Part shown: piece by piece, positions 27,347 through 36,584 of the stretch
How the letters are laid out: every line of letters begins with the position of its first letter
How positions within the stretch are numbered: the stretch's first letter is position 1
Assembly: GCA_001839685.1 (NCBI GenBank)
Contig: MLAK01000593.1
Span: forward strand, 246,378-310,377
DNA from: Tritrichomonas foetus
Lineage: Eukaryota; Parabasalia; Tritrichomonadida; Tritrichomonadidae
DNA: 64,000 nucleotides
Direction: 5' to 3'
Translations under genes and position numbers: made by a program
The notes under the pieces: generated by a model
What the model was told of the DNA's origin: nothing
Seen by the model: the letters and a program-made list of their open reading frames with translations, nothing else
The model's database searches: none

Positions 27347-30238
27347 TTACTGAGAAGATTGGAACTGAGGGTGCATCCGAATGATAAACTGTGTGAGAGC
27401 ATCTTCGGTTGAGTCTTCGTCTTTCGCCTTAATTAATTTCCGAATTGCATTTTCAGTCTTTTGACCTTTTTCTATCTGTCCTCTCACTTTTCGGATAACC
27501 TCTCTGAAGCAGTCTTCGTTGAGTTTCTCGCTGATATCGGTAAACTCTCGGAAGCTCTTCACGAAGGTCTCAATTAAGTTCCTCTTCGACTGTTCTCCCT
27601 TTTGTTTCTCTTCTTCGAGTTGCATTGAATGATTTGATTCAATTGACAAAATTTGAGCCTTAAGTTGTGCTTCAGTTAACTTTTTGGCTCTTTCTGCAGT
27701 TTCCACACGGGATGCCGCGCATAGATTAATCTTCTCCATTTCAAATTTATGATTGCTTAGTTCTTGTGTTGCTTTATCAAGTCTTTGGTGAGCCTGTGAA
27801 AGTGATTCTGTAAGTGATTGTAAAGCTTCTTTATGATTTTGTGCTTCATTTTCAAGCTTCTCAGCTAATTCTCTCAACTGTCCTTGAAGATGCTCTCTTT
27901 CTTCATCGAAGTCTTTCATTAGTTTCTCGATGTGTTGATCATTTAATTGATTAATCTCACTAATTCGTTTCTGTGTCATAGAAACTTCATCTTGTGCTTT
28001 TTTAGCAACTTCTTTCCATTTATTTACTGCTTTGTTTAATGATTCAATCTTAGAAGTAAGATCTTCAACTTGGTAACTTAATTGTGTAGTTTCACGACTA
28101 ATTTGAAGTTGGGATGCATCATCATCATCATTTTGTTTCATTATGTTTTGTGGTTGATCATTATTTGATTGTTCATTTGCTTCAGGTAGGTTTGTGAGTT
28201 GTTCAATTAACTTCTTATTTTGATCTTGAAGTTTTTCGATTTGAGTTTGAAGTTTTTCGATTTGCTTTCTGGAACTATCATTCATTTTCTTTAATGTTCC
28301 AGTTTTTTGTTCAATTTCTTTATCCTTTGAAGCAAGAACTTTTGTAATTTGTTGACGGAGTACTGATCTCTTTTTCTTTTCTTCTTTAATTTGATTTGTG
28401 AGATTTTCAGAATTTTCTTTCAAATCCATCATGTTATGAATAACTGAATCGAAATCCTCACATTCAGTCATATGCAAAAGCCTCAAGTCTTCATCTTTGA
28501 CTTGAGCAAGTTCGTTTTCTAAGCGTTTGCTTAAAACTATGTACTTAGTTATTAATTCAGGTGCTGTTTCAGGTGTCGCTTCTTCACCCATTTCAAAAGC
28601 AGCAACAATTTGGGCTTTATATTCCTCAAGTTGCTTTGAAAGTGATGTCACTGACTCTTCAAGAGAAGTTTTTTCTTTTTGTCTGGAATTAAGTTGATTC
28701 TCAATATATTTATTAACAACAATGAAAATGCTCTTAATTCGAGATTCGATCTTGAGTGAATCATTTTCACCGATTTCAACAACAATGTCTAAAATTTCTT
28801 CTGGAAGGTTGCCAAATTGCCATTCAAACTGTGGATCAACTGTTATGATTTTCTCGACACTTTTAACTTCAGGTGGTTTTTGGTTTGAAATCATTTCATC
28901 CATTATTCCGAAAATCTTACTTTGCTTCTCAATCATATTAATAAGTTTCTCTTTTGTGTTTGAGAGTTCAGTAATTTCTTCTTTTTGTGTTTGCATAATA
29001 GTTTCTAAACGTTCAATTGTTCTTTCAGCATTCTTTTGTTCAAGTTTAAGCTTAGCATTTTCACCTTCAAGCATTTCTTTCGGTAATGTTGACTCGGCGG
29101 TTTTTGCAGCGAGTTGTGTCAAAGTTTCTTCAACTTCTTTAGATAATTTTTCATTGAGTCGCTTTTGCCTGATGACTTCACTTTGAAGGGCTTCATTTTC
29201 ATTTGATGTGTTCTTGAGTTTGTTAGAAAGTTGATTCTTTGTTGTTTCCAATTCTTTGAGTTGACTGTCTGTTGCATCTAGTTGCATCTTCAACATAGAA
29301 ATGGTTGTTGAGTTCTCGTTGAGTTGAGAATTTGCAGCTGCAAGTTCATGTCGAAGGTTTTCTGAGTCTATATCTTCAATAATAGTCATAACTTGACAGA
29401 ATTGGTTTCTTGTCTTTGGTGGTGTCTTGACGATTAATTTCTGTTGGTTCAAAAGTGTCAAGCGTCGAATTTCATTATCTTTTTGTCGGACTTGATCATG
29501 AAGTTGAGTAATTTCTTGTTCTGTCTTCAAATTGTCATTTTCAATCTTCTTCTTCATTTTTATGACGCCCATTTGTAAAGTCTTAACCTTCTGCTTCTCA
29601 GTTTGAAGCTTTGATTTCATTTCCTGCAATTTCTCATTAAGACAGTTAATTTCTTCGCATTTATCGTCAGATTGTTCCTTCTTGTCTTGCTTTTGTGGTT
29701 TGTTGAAGAAAGCGATTAATTCGGGAATTTCCTTGAAAGATTGGGAAAACTTAATTTCTGCAACTTTCAATAATTTTGATACTTGTGAGTTCAAAACGGA
29801 ATTTTCTGACTGGATTGAATACATTGAACTCTCGGAATTCTTGATCTGTTTCTGAAAATTCGCGCGCATGCTTTCATTTTCGGCTTTAAGCGTGCTGACT
29901 TCAACTTGTAAGTCAGTTATTTGGTTTTCGTATTCTTTTGTAACGTTGTTTTTTGATGATTCTTTCGAATTCAAAATTTCATTATTTGTTTGCAAGGCAA
30001 TGTTGAGACGTTTCTGTAAATCATCGTTCTTTGATTGCAGAGTGAATAAAGATTTCTTCAGTTGGTTGTTTTCTGAGTAAAGCGACTCCATATTTGGAAT
30101 AACATTGACGGTTTGTGCAAATTCAGCTTTTACTTTGTCCAATTCATCTTTTAATTGTTTATTTATTTCTGTAAGGTGGGAGATTTCCTCTTGTGGATCC
30201 TGGTTGTCGTATTTGCTAAAAGAATCGCTGAGGTCCAT
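27347..30238 (-). CDS. Long coiled-coil protein
   Basis: A 963-residue protein that is heptad-rich almost end to end (for example QLKDELDKVKAEFAQ, KLQTQIEKLQDQNKKLIEQL, QLRELAEKLENEAQNHKEAL). There is a short non-coiled interval around residues 470-510 (PQFEWQFGNLPEEILDIVVEIG), which may be a hinge or a small docking segment. The C-terminal 60 residues (ECF/EFTDISEKLNED) are less coiled. No motor, GRIP or membrane segment is visible. Such proteins serve as cytoskeletal, basal-body or Golgi tethers, and which applies cannot be read here. ATG 30238 is followed by a plausible acidic start (MDLSDSFSKYDNQD). Upstream, GTAAACGGCG lies about 13 nt before the ATG. Confidence 0.75.
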   Translation of the reverse strand: MDLSDSFSKYDNQDPQEEISHLTEINKQLKDELDKVKAEFAQTVNVIPNMESLYSENNQLKKSLFTLQSKNDDLQKRLNIALQTNNEILNSKESSKNNVTKEYENQITDLQVEVSTLKAENESMRANFQKQIKNSESSMYSIQSENSVLNSQVSKLLKVAEIKFSQSFKEIPELIAFFNKPQKQDKKEQSDDKCEEINCLNEKLQEMKSKLQTEKQKVKTLQMGVIKMKKKIENDNLKTEQEITQLHDQVRQKDNEIRRLTLLNQQKLIVKTPPKTRNQFCQVMTIIEDIDSENLRHELAAANSQLNENSTTISMLKMQLDATDSQLKELETTKNQLSNKLKNTSNENEALQSEVIRQKRLNEKLSKEVEETLTQLAAKTAESTLPKEMLEGENAKLKLEQKNAERTIERLETIMQTQKEEITELSNTKEKLINMIEKQSKIFGIMDEMISNQKPPEVKSVEKIITVDPQFEWQFGNLPEEILDIVVEIGENDSLKIESRIKSIFIVVNKYIENQLNSRQKEKTSLEESVTSLSKQLEEYKAQIVAAFEMGEEATPETAPELITKYIVLSKRLENELAQVKDEDLRLLHMTECEDFDSVIHNMMDLKENSENLTNQIKEEKKKRSVLRQQITKVLASKDKEIEQKTGTLKKMNDSSRKQIEKLQTQIEKLQDQNKKLIEQLTNLPEANEQSNNDQPQNIMKQNDDDDASQLQISRETTQLSYQVEDLTSKIESLNKAVNKWKEVAKKAQDEVSMTQKRISEINQLNDQHIEKLMKDFDEEREHLQGQLRELAEKLENEAQNHKEALQSLTESLSQAHQRLDKATQELSNHKFEMEKINLCAASRVETAERAKKLTEAQLKAQILSIESNHSMQLEEEKQKGEQSKRNLIETFVKSFREFTDISEKLNEDCFREVIRKVRGQIEKGQKTENAIRKLIKAKDEDSTEDALTQFIIRMHPQFQSSQ

Positions 30239-30873
30239 TTTAATGGACGCCGTTTACTTTTGTTTTCAATTTTTGAATAAATTTCTCAAAAAGTGAATGT
30301 CGTTTAGGATTTTTCATGGAAATGTTATATGAAATTATACGTCTGTTTATAATAATTCTAGAAATGTTTACGTTGAAATTATAGAAATTCTTGGATTTAT
30401 GAAAATAAAAATTGTGGAGTGTACGTTTAGACGATTTAAAAAAACGTCTGGTTCATTGAGATCCTAATTTCAATGATAAAAACTCGATTAATTGTGAAGT
30501 GTTTTTCCTGAATTTTTATTTCTAATTAAATGATGAGATGCTTCGTCTGCTATATATCAATATATATGATATAAATTATATTTTCTCAATAACTTTTCGA
30601 CTTTCCATCACAGCGATGATTCGATTTCCTCAAAATTTCACTGAGTATGTCATGATAATCAAAAACGTACACACAAATCGGTTAACGATCAAATGAAAAC
30701 TGGTTAATTAATTATTCTTATTCAAATTAATGGTATTCAATTTTCTAATTATCAAATTCACTAAGATGAATTTCTATTGAAATGTAAAATCTACGAAACT
30801 TTTTGTATATTTTTACTTTTCATCAACTAAAAATTCACAAAAATTTGAAAATCTCGTTTTTTCAAAAGTCTAA
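30239..30873. other. Divergent intergenic region
   Basis: Promoter-bearing spacer between the minus-strand coiled-coil gene and the plus-strand LRR gene. AAAAAGTG lies at 30288-30295 on the plus strand. I see no gene here. Confidence 0.6.
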
Positions 30874-33429
30874 ATGACAAAAGCGCAGCCTCTCGTTTTT
30901 TCATCACTTCTGAAAGGCTGCATCAATGACACCGACATGAGAATGATCTTTAGTGCAAAATGCAAAGATTTCGATATTCAAGCGACTGAAAAATTATTCG
31001 AGCGATTTATCAATCATCAGTCAAAAAAGCCATTTCTTAAACTTTTTGATATGTCAAACTGCGCCCTAGGCCGTGGTGCCTCAACTGTTGTCGCAAATAT
31101 TCTCGCTCATAAGCCGACATTGAAAATCGTAGATTTAAGCGGAAATAGTATCGGCGATCGTGGCGCTCGTTGTTTTGCAAAATTAATCACCAACAACTCA
31201 ACAATAATTTCACTCAACTTGTCATCAAATTCGATTTCAGATAAAGGCGCCGAATCTCTTTTTCTGGCAATGTGCGAAAACAAGCATATCATTCATTTAG
31301 GCGTAGGTTCTGACAGCGGTGTTGGCCGAAACTCTTTTGGGACGAAAGCCTGCAAAGCAATGAAGCAAATGTTATTAACGAACCAGATTTTATCAGAACT
31401 TGACATATCCATGACAGAAATCACTGGCGATACTATAGAAATTGTTGCAGCAGGAATTGCTGGAAACTCAACTCTTGAATTGATTAATATCTCAAACAAT
31501 AATATTCAATCACGAGGTGTCATTTCGTTATTGAAAGCTTGTACTAAATCTAAACTTGCTTCATTATTAATGGCAAACAACCATATAAGAGATGATGCAG
31601 CACCTGCTTTTGCATCTTATATAAGCTCAAACAGATCAATTAAGCAAATGGATTTATCAGGAAATTTTTTAACTGCAAAATTTATTTCTGGAATCAACAA
31701 ACAACTCAAAATTAGTTCCATTACTTCTCTCACATTAAATAATAATCCATTAAAAGGTGAAGGAATTGCTGCGCTTGGGTTTTCATTAAATGGAGACAGT
31801 AATTTAAAACATTTAAACTTTAAAAACTGTCAAGTCAATACAGAAGGATTTGTTGAATTTTGTGATTTAATCTCAAGTAATAAATCACTAGTTTCACTTC
31901 ATATATCACATAATTCTATCTTAGATGATGGAGCATGTCGTCTTTCTCATGTAATAAAAAGACATCCTGCTTTAAAAGAAATTGATCTAGAACAATGTGA
32001 GATTACTGAAGAAGGAGGAAGTTTATTGTTTCCTGCTTTCGCCATGTCCAAATCTATCCAGAGAATTAACATCAAAAATAATTTAGTTCGAAACGGCGTT
32101 TTAATTCAAAAATGTTTAACAGATAATCCACGCATTTTTTACCTAAATGCTGATTACAATACAATGGCTTATAAAACCACAGTTGAAATTCAACGTCTTG
32201 TAAATGAAAACATCAAACGATGGAAAAATGGCCAAAAAGCTCGCGTTAAAGTAGAAGTTGGAAAATTGGCTGAAGTTAATGATCAACTTTACGACACACG
32301 TCAATCAATTCTTGAAGAACGTGAAATGATAGCCTATCTTAAAAAACAACTTGAAGAAGCCTATGAAAATGAAGAATCAGCGAAAATTTCAATAGAAGCA
32401 ACCACCGATGAACTCCAAAACAAGTTGGACGATGTTTCAAAAGTTGTTTCAGTATATCAAAACGAATGTGAAGATAAAGCAAATGAAGTTCGTGAAGTTG
32501 TTAGTGTTAAAGAAAATGAAGTTGATAATATTCAAAGGAAATTAGATTCAGCAAATCAATCTTTTATGACAAGTTGCAGGACTTTACAAAACCTTGAACA
32601 AAGAATGAACGAAACTAGGAAAAATCATCAATTTGAAAATGAAGATTTACGAATTCAATTAATTAATGCGAAAATGAGATATAATGATATGCGAGCAATT
32701 ATTGAAGATGCTTGGAGAAAGAAAGTTGAAGCCAGAAGAGAAATTCGATCAGCAGAAAGAAAAGAACGAAAAGAAAAAGAAGCTGCTGCTGCCGACAGAT
32801 TGGCAAACAAAAGCTCTCGAAAGGATTCAACTGGAAGAAAAGATTCAACTGGAAGAAAAAATGTTACTGGAAGATCATTTGACAATCGTAGTGAAAAATC
32901 AACATTATCCACAACTCGATCAAATGTTTCTGATTCATCAAGGACAAGTATGAGTACACAAAGAACCAATTTAAGCACACAAAGAACCAATTTGGACACA
33001 CAACGAACAAATTTGGACACACAACGAACGAACAATAAAAATGGGCGAAAAGTTGAAATCGAACTTCCAAGCGATTACAATTCCGTCTCCAGCACAAATA
33101 CAACCAACACTAATACTACCACTACTAATAGCAATAATACGAATAATAGTAATAGTAATAATGCTGAGAATTCAAGTATGACAAGTAAAGATGATAATCA
33201 AGAAAATTTATTAGTTCAAGAAAAAGATTTTCAATCTGAAAATGGAGAAAGTGTGAAAAAGAAAAAAAGGAAAAGTTCACCAAAAAGATCAAAATCTGTT
33301 CAATCTAAGCCAAAGAAACCAAAAATTGTTATTCCTGTTCCCCAAGGTAATAAAAAGAATTTGGTTCAAACTCAACAGAGACCGCATGTTAATTTCCAAA
33401 GTCAAATTATTCCACAACCAATCATATAA
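30874..33429 (+). CDS. Leucine-rich-repeat plus coiled-coil protein
   Basis: An 851-residue protein. Residues 50-420 are ribonuclease-inhibitor-type LRRs of about 28 residues, with the usual LxxLxLxxN core (LKIVDLSGNSIGDRGARCFA, IISLNLSSNSISDKGAESLF, LVSLHISHNSILDDGACRL). Residues 460-640 form a coiled coil with basic C-terminal end (RKKVEARREIRSAERKERKEKE). The last 200 residues are low-complexity, with short tandem peptides (KDSTGR, TQRTNL) and an Asn/Thr-rich run, ending in a basic PKKPKIVIPVPQ segment. The layout resembles LRR proteins of cytoskeletal or flagellar scaffolds such as the CARMIL and NLRC3-like groups; the exact role is unknown. A palindromic repeat lies 235 bases past the stop. 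Confidence 0.8.
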   Translation: MTKAQPLVFSSLLKGCINDTDMRMIFSAKCKDFDIQATEKLFERFINHQSKKPFLKLFDMSNCALGRGASTVVANILAHKPTLKIVDLSGNSIGDRGARCFAKLITNNSTIISLNLSSNSISDKGAESLFLAMCENKHIIHLGVGSDSGVGRNSFGTKACKAMKQMLLTNQILSELDISMTEITGDTIEIVAAGIAGNSTLELINISNNNIQSRGVISLLKACTKSKLASLLMANNHIRDDAAPAFASYISSNRSIKQMDLSGNFLTAKFISGINKQLKISSITSLTLNNNPLKGEGIAALGFSLNGDSNLKHLNFKNCQVNTEGFVEFCDLISSNKSLVSLHISHNSILDDGACRLSHVIKRHPALKEIDLEQCEITEEGGSLLFPAFAMSKSIQRINIKNNLVRNGVLIQKCLTDNPRIFYLNADYNTMAYKTTVEIQRLVNENIKRWKNGQKARVKVEVGKLAEVNDQLYDTRQSILEEREMIAYLKKQLEEAYENEESAKISIEATTDELQNKLDDVSKVVSVYQNECEDKANEVREVVSVKENEVDNIQRKLDSANQSFMTSCRTLQNLEQRMNETRKNHQFENEDLRIQLINAKMRYNDMRAIIEDAWRKKVEARREIRSAERKERKEKEAAAADRLANKSSRKDSTGRKDSTGRKNVTGRSFDNRSEKSTLSTTRSNVSDSSRTSMSTQRTNLSTQRTNLDTQRTNLDTQRTNNKNGRKVEIELPSDYNSVSSTNTTNTNTTTTNSNNTNNSNSNNAENSSMTSKDDNQENLLVQEKDFQSENGESVKKKKRKSSPKRSKSVQSKPKKPKIVIPVPQGNKKNLVQTQQRPHVNFQSQIIPQPII

Positions 33430-33850
33430 TTTTGAATTCAACTATAGAAACTGTTTTTTATTTATTTATTTTGTTATTTTGTTTTGTTATTAAATATTTT
33501 CTTTTGATAAAAATACTTTTTCTTTGTTTGTCTATTCATGAACACAAAGCAAATTTAAACTATATACAAATTTAAAACTTGATTGTAAGTTTTTAATTGT
33601 GAATACAAATATTCGTCTTCTTTTACCCAAAATTTTTACAAATATTTAAAATAAGAAAATACACCACTTCATTACGCCCAAAAGTTAAGCCAGAAATTCA
33701 AATTCACTTTTAGAATTGGCCAAGCTTGGTAGTAGTCTTGTTCAAGTTTGGTCGTAATGCAGAGGTATATAAAAACATGATGAAATATTTATTTGATAGA
33801 TTTTAATTTTACTCCATATTAAATATTTTAATAACAAAGAATAAAAAAAC
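33430..33850. other. Convergent intergenic region with palindromic repeat
   Basis: Tail-to-tail spacer holding repeat copy B at 33665-33765. The remainder is AT-rich and without genes. Confidence 0.65.
33665..33765 (+). repeat. Palindromic repeat family, copy B
   Basis: Terminal sequences CACTTCATTACGCCCAA on the left and TTTGGTCGTAATGCAGAGG on the right are imperfect inverted repeats. The interior (AAGCCAGAAATTCAAATTCAC) is nearly identical to copy A. This copy has more mismatches between its ends than copy A. Confidence 0.85.
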
Positions 33851-34213
33851 CTAAAGTTCAGAAATTGCATGTGCTTCTGATATTTCATGATTCTTTGAAC
33901 TTTCTGTATCATCACTGCTGCTACTACTTAGTTCTTCTTTCCTTGTCTCAGGCATTGAAATTGATGATTCACTTTCATCACAAATGATTTGAAGCTTGTG
34001 TGAAGTGAAAGAAGATTTAAAGCAAAAATAAGAAGCCACACTAATGGCCACTAAAATCAATTCAATTCCAATGGATATTCCTAATTCGGTTGATTTTGGG
34101 ACGGGTGGAATATTTCCATTATTAGAATTAATTTGATTATCAATGTGGTCTTCAAAATCATGGTTCAGACTCTTTGAACAGCATGCATTTTGGAGAAAAA
34201 TGAAAAAAATCAT
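33851..34213 (-). CDS. Small single-pass membrane protein with Ser-rich tail
   Basis: A 120-residue protein. Its N-terminus, MIFFIFLQNACCSK, may be a short signal peptide. A second hydrophobic segment at about residues 44-65 (LGISIGIELILVAISVASYF) would span the membrane, leaving a cytosolic tail rich in Ser and acidic residues (KEELSSSSSDDTESSK) with potential casein-kinase-II sites. It resembles small type I surface or vesicle proteins, but no family is recognised. It is divergent from the tail-anchored gene at 34313, with 99 bp between starts. Confidence 0.6.
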   Translation of the reverse strand: MIFFIFLQNACCSKSLNHDFEDHIDNQINSNNGNIPPVPKSTELGISIGIELILVAISVASYFCFKSSFTSHKLQIICDESESSISMPETRKEELSSSSSDDTESSKNHEISEAHAISEL

Positions 34214-34312
34214 TTCGCGACTAATAAATTGACCATCATTATGTGAAATTTCTCAAATATTTCTGTTCTAATTTGGCCTCATTTTTGTAGAATTTTATTT
34301 TCCGAATCGAAA

Positions 34313-34468
34313 ATGGATACGAATGATCATGTTCAGCAAATGGTTGACACCGCAGCTAGCGTCCTCGAAGGTATTACTGTCGAACGTTTAGTTCCAAAAC
34401 ATAAATTATCAGCTATCGAAATTGCCGCTTGTATTATTCCAGTTGTTGCTCTTTATTATCTCCTATAA
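34313..34468 (+). CDS. 51-residue predicted tail-anchored protein
   Basis: ATG 34313 to TAA 34466-34468 encodes a small protein with a soluble, mildly acidic N-terminal half (MDTNDHVQQMVDTAASVLEG). A C-terminal hydrophobic helix (IEIAACIIPVVALYYLL) ends at the stop codon, the layout of tail-anchored proteins. Codon choice (GTC, CTC, ATC, GCC) resembles the highly expressed Rab7 and clathrin genes rather than surrounding noise, which is the main support for it being real. Small tail-anchored proteins of this size include translocon and outer-membrane import subunits (ER or hydrogenosome), but I cannot assign one. TCGAAAATG gives the CG-near-ATG pattern seen at other starts. Confidence 0.65.
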   Translation: MDTNDHVQQMVDTAASVLEGITVERLVPKHKLSAIEIAACIIPVVALYYLL

Positions 34469-34997
34469 TTCACCAGACAAATTATACTATACAGTATAAA
34501 TATTTATTGCCAATTTCTTCCTTCTTTTGTTAAGTAAAGCTAATGTTTGCATTATCTCTTCTTTTTTTAAACTTTTCATCGCTCAATCTATTTCCAAACA
34601 CACCTAAATTTTTTTGTCTGATACTTTTCACATAGTAGACATCTTGGCATCAAAATAAAAAGGAATATTATTTTGAGATTTTTAAGGATCAATATTTTCA
34701 AGTGTTGATGAACATTTATGATAGAAAATGAAACTCATTTTAATTTTTCACTAGTTTCTATTTTTTTCAAGAGAAATTCCAGAAAACAATAATTATTCAT
34801 TTTTAATTTTTTCTAAACCAAAAAATTGTGGTCAATTTAGTACTACCATATTGTTGTGATAACTATTGTATCTGTTTAATGTGATCAAATCATTGGGAAA
34901 TCATGATTTCCGGTGAAACATAATTGAATTCAAAAAGTGCTCGTTTAGAATATAAAAAGTGGAAATAAACGTTCGCCGATTCATTTGACACAATTTC
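34469..34997. other. Intergenic region with promoter elements
   Basis: A 529-bp spacer between plus-strand genes. Its right end carries two AAAAAGTG copies (34932-34939, 34954-34961) and TAAACGTTC (34966-34974), the densest promoter-like cluster in the window. No gene is seen. Confidence 0.6.
34932..34997 (+). promoter_or_regulatory. Putative promoter of the thioredoxin-like gene
   Basis: It contains AAAAAGTG twice, 22 nt apart, then TAAACGTTCGCC and a TCATTTGACA initiator-like stretch, with ATG at 34998. The combination of both recurrent motifs in 66 bp makes this the best candidate promoter in the window. Confidence 0.4.
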
Positions 34998-36128
34998 ATG
35001 ATCCTCTTTTTACTATCTTTCATCGGCAATTTTACAAATGAAACATGGTATGAGATGACCAATAACTCTAATGTTCAGGGTGCTATAGCATTTTGTTATT
35101 CACCTTTTTGTGTTCATTGTCAGAAAACCCACCCCGAATGGAACAAATTTATCGAATCTGGATTAGATGATTCATCTGTTTCTATTGGTTCTATTAATTG
35201 TTCCAAATATCGAAATTTATGTATGGAAATGGGAATTTCACGTTTTCCTACTTTTTTTATTAAATATCACAATCAAATGAATGAAGTTAATCTTCCCTAC
35301 TATTCTGAAAACTTTCAGAAATTATATAAAAGATTAGTAAATGCCTTAAATGGAAAATACTTCCATAATACAGAAGAAACTGATGTTCAAAATAATGAAG
35401 GAAACAATGAACATGAAAAAATCATATATCCAAGATTTGTTTTTACTTTTGATGGAAACAACAGTGAACTCATTGAGATGGCATCAAATGCTATTGTTTC
35501 ATCTGATTTATTTATTGAAGCATCTTATGAAATGAGAATATCCACAGAAACTAAATTAACTGTAAACATTAGTGAAAATCGGCAGATTAAAATGGATGAA
35601 GAGTTTACTGAATTAAATATTCTTTCATTTCTCCGAGAAAATTCGCATTCCTATCTTGGAAAATGGACAATAGTTTCTATTAAAAAAATAAAAAGGAAAT
35701 ATTTTATTTTAGCAACTAATGATGATGAACAATTCCACAGATTTGAAAATGTTGATGATATTGAACCAAACAAATACGTTTGGGGATCATCAAGAGAAAT
35801 GACAACCGAATCATTTTCACAATTATTTGATATGAATGAAACAGACTATCCAGCAATTATATATGTACTTCCTCAAAAAAGATTATTCTGTAAATCAGAA
35901 AAAATTAATGACATCTCTCAAGTCAAAGAATTTATTCAACGTATTGAGAACGACGAAATACCTGAAAGTGATTTTCTTGAAATTGATGTTATGAAAAGGA
36001 AACTCAAAGAGTTTCAAAAAATTTTCATAATTGTACTTGTTTCAGTAATAAGTGCTGCTCTTTTATTCGCCTCTGCAATAATTATATATATAAATGTGAT
36101 CAGAAAGCCTAAGAATAAAGAAGATTGA
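34998..36128 (+). CDS. Thioredoxin-like ER membrane protein (PDI/TMX-type)
   Basis: A 376-residue protein with a short signal peptide (MILFLLSFIGNFTNETW) and one N-terminal thioredoxin domain. The active site is SPFCVHCQ (Cys38-Val-His-Cys41), the CxHC form common in PDI-family proteins, and the cis-proline segment RFPTFF is at about residues 93-98. Two further thioredoxin-like folds without active sites may lie between residues 120 and 320. A transmembrane helix at about 343-366 is followed by RKPKNKED, whose lysines at -3 and -5 form a KxKxx ER-retrieval signal. It should act in the ER on disulphide formation or quality control. Confidence 0.85.
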   Translation: MILFLLSFIGNFTNETWYEMTNNSNVQGAIAFCYSPFCVHCQKTHPEWNKFIESGLDDSSVSIGSINCSKYRNLCMEMGISRFPTFFIKYHNQMNEVNLPYYSENFQKLYKRLVNALNGKYFHNTEETDVQNNEGNNEHEKIIYPRFVFTFDGNNSELIEMASNAIVSSDLFIEASYEMRISTETKLTVNISENRQIKMDEEFTELNILSFLRENSHSYLGKWTIVSIKKIKRKYFILATNDDEQFHRFENVDDIEPNKYVWGSSREMTTESFSQLFDMNETDYPAIIYVLPQKRLFCKSEKINDISQVKEFIQRIENDEIPESDFLEIDVMKRKLKEFQKIFIIVLVSVISAALLFASAIIIYINVIRKPKNKED

Positions 36129-36584
36129 TCACTAAACCTACTACGTTATAATTAATCTCAATAATAAATGAATGGCAATCACAACATATCGGCAAAATAG
36201 TTATATAATAAATAGAAAAAAAAGAATGATCTTTCCATTATCTAATACCATTAATTTTGTAAAAAAACAAATACTACACCAAAACATATATATATTAAAA
36301 AATTTGACTAATTTTATTTTATCAACAAAAATCCTATTATAGAAATGTCATTTATTGATAAAGGTTAGATCATAAAGCTATTTATGTTTGTTCACATGAA
36401 GACCCAAAAGAGTGAAGAGTGAAATTGACTGACAATCATAATTTATAAGCCAACATCATTCATAAATAATAATAAAATATATATCAATTTTTTTTAATAC
36501 AAATATATATAATTGGGATATACAGCTCTAATATACTTTTATTATAAGTAAAAACACGCACAAAAGATAAAGAATAAAGAAAAA
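36129..36584. other. Convergent intergenic region
   Basis: AT-rich tail-to-tail spacer with several ATATAT tracts. I see no gene or repeat array. Confidence 0.6.
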
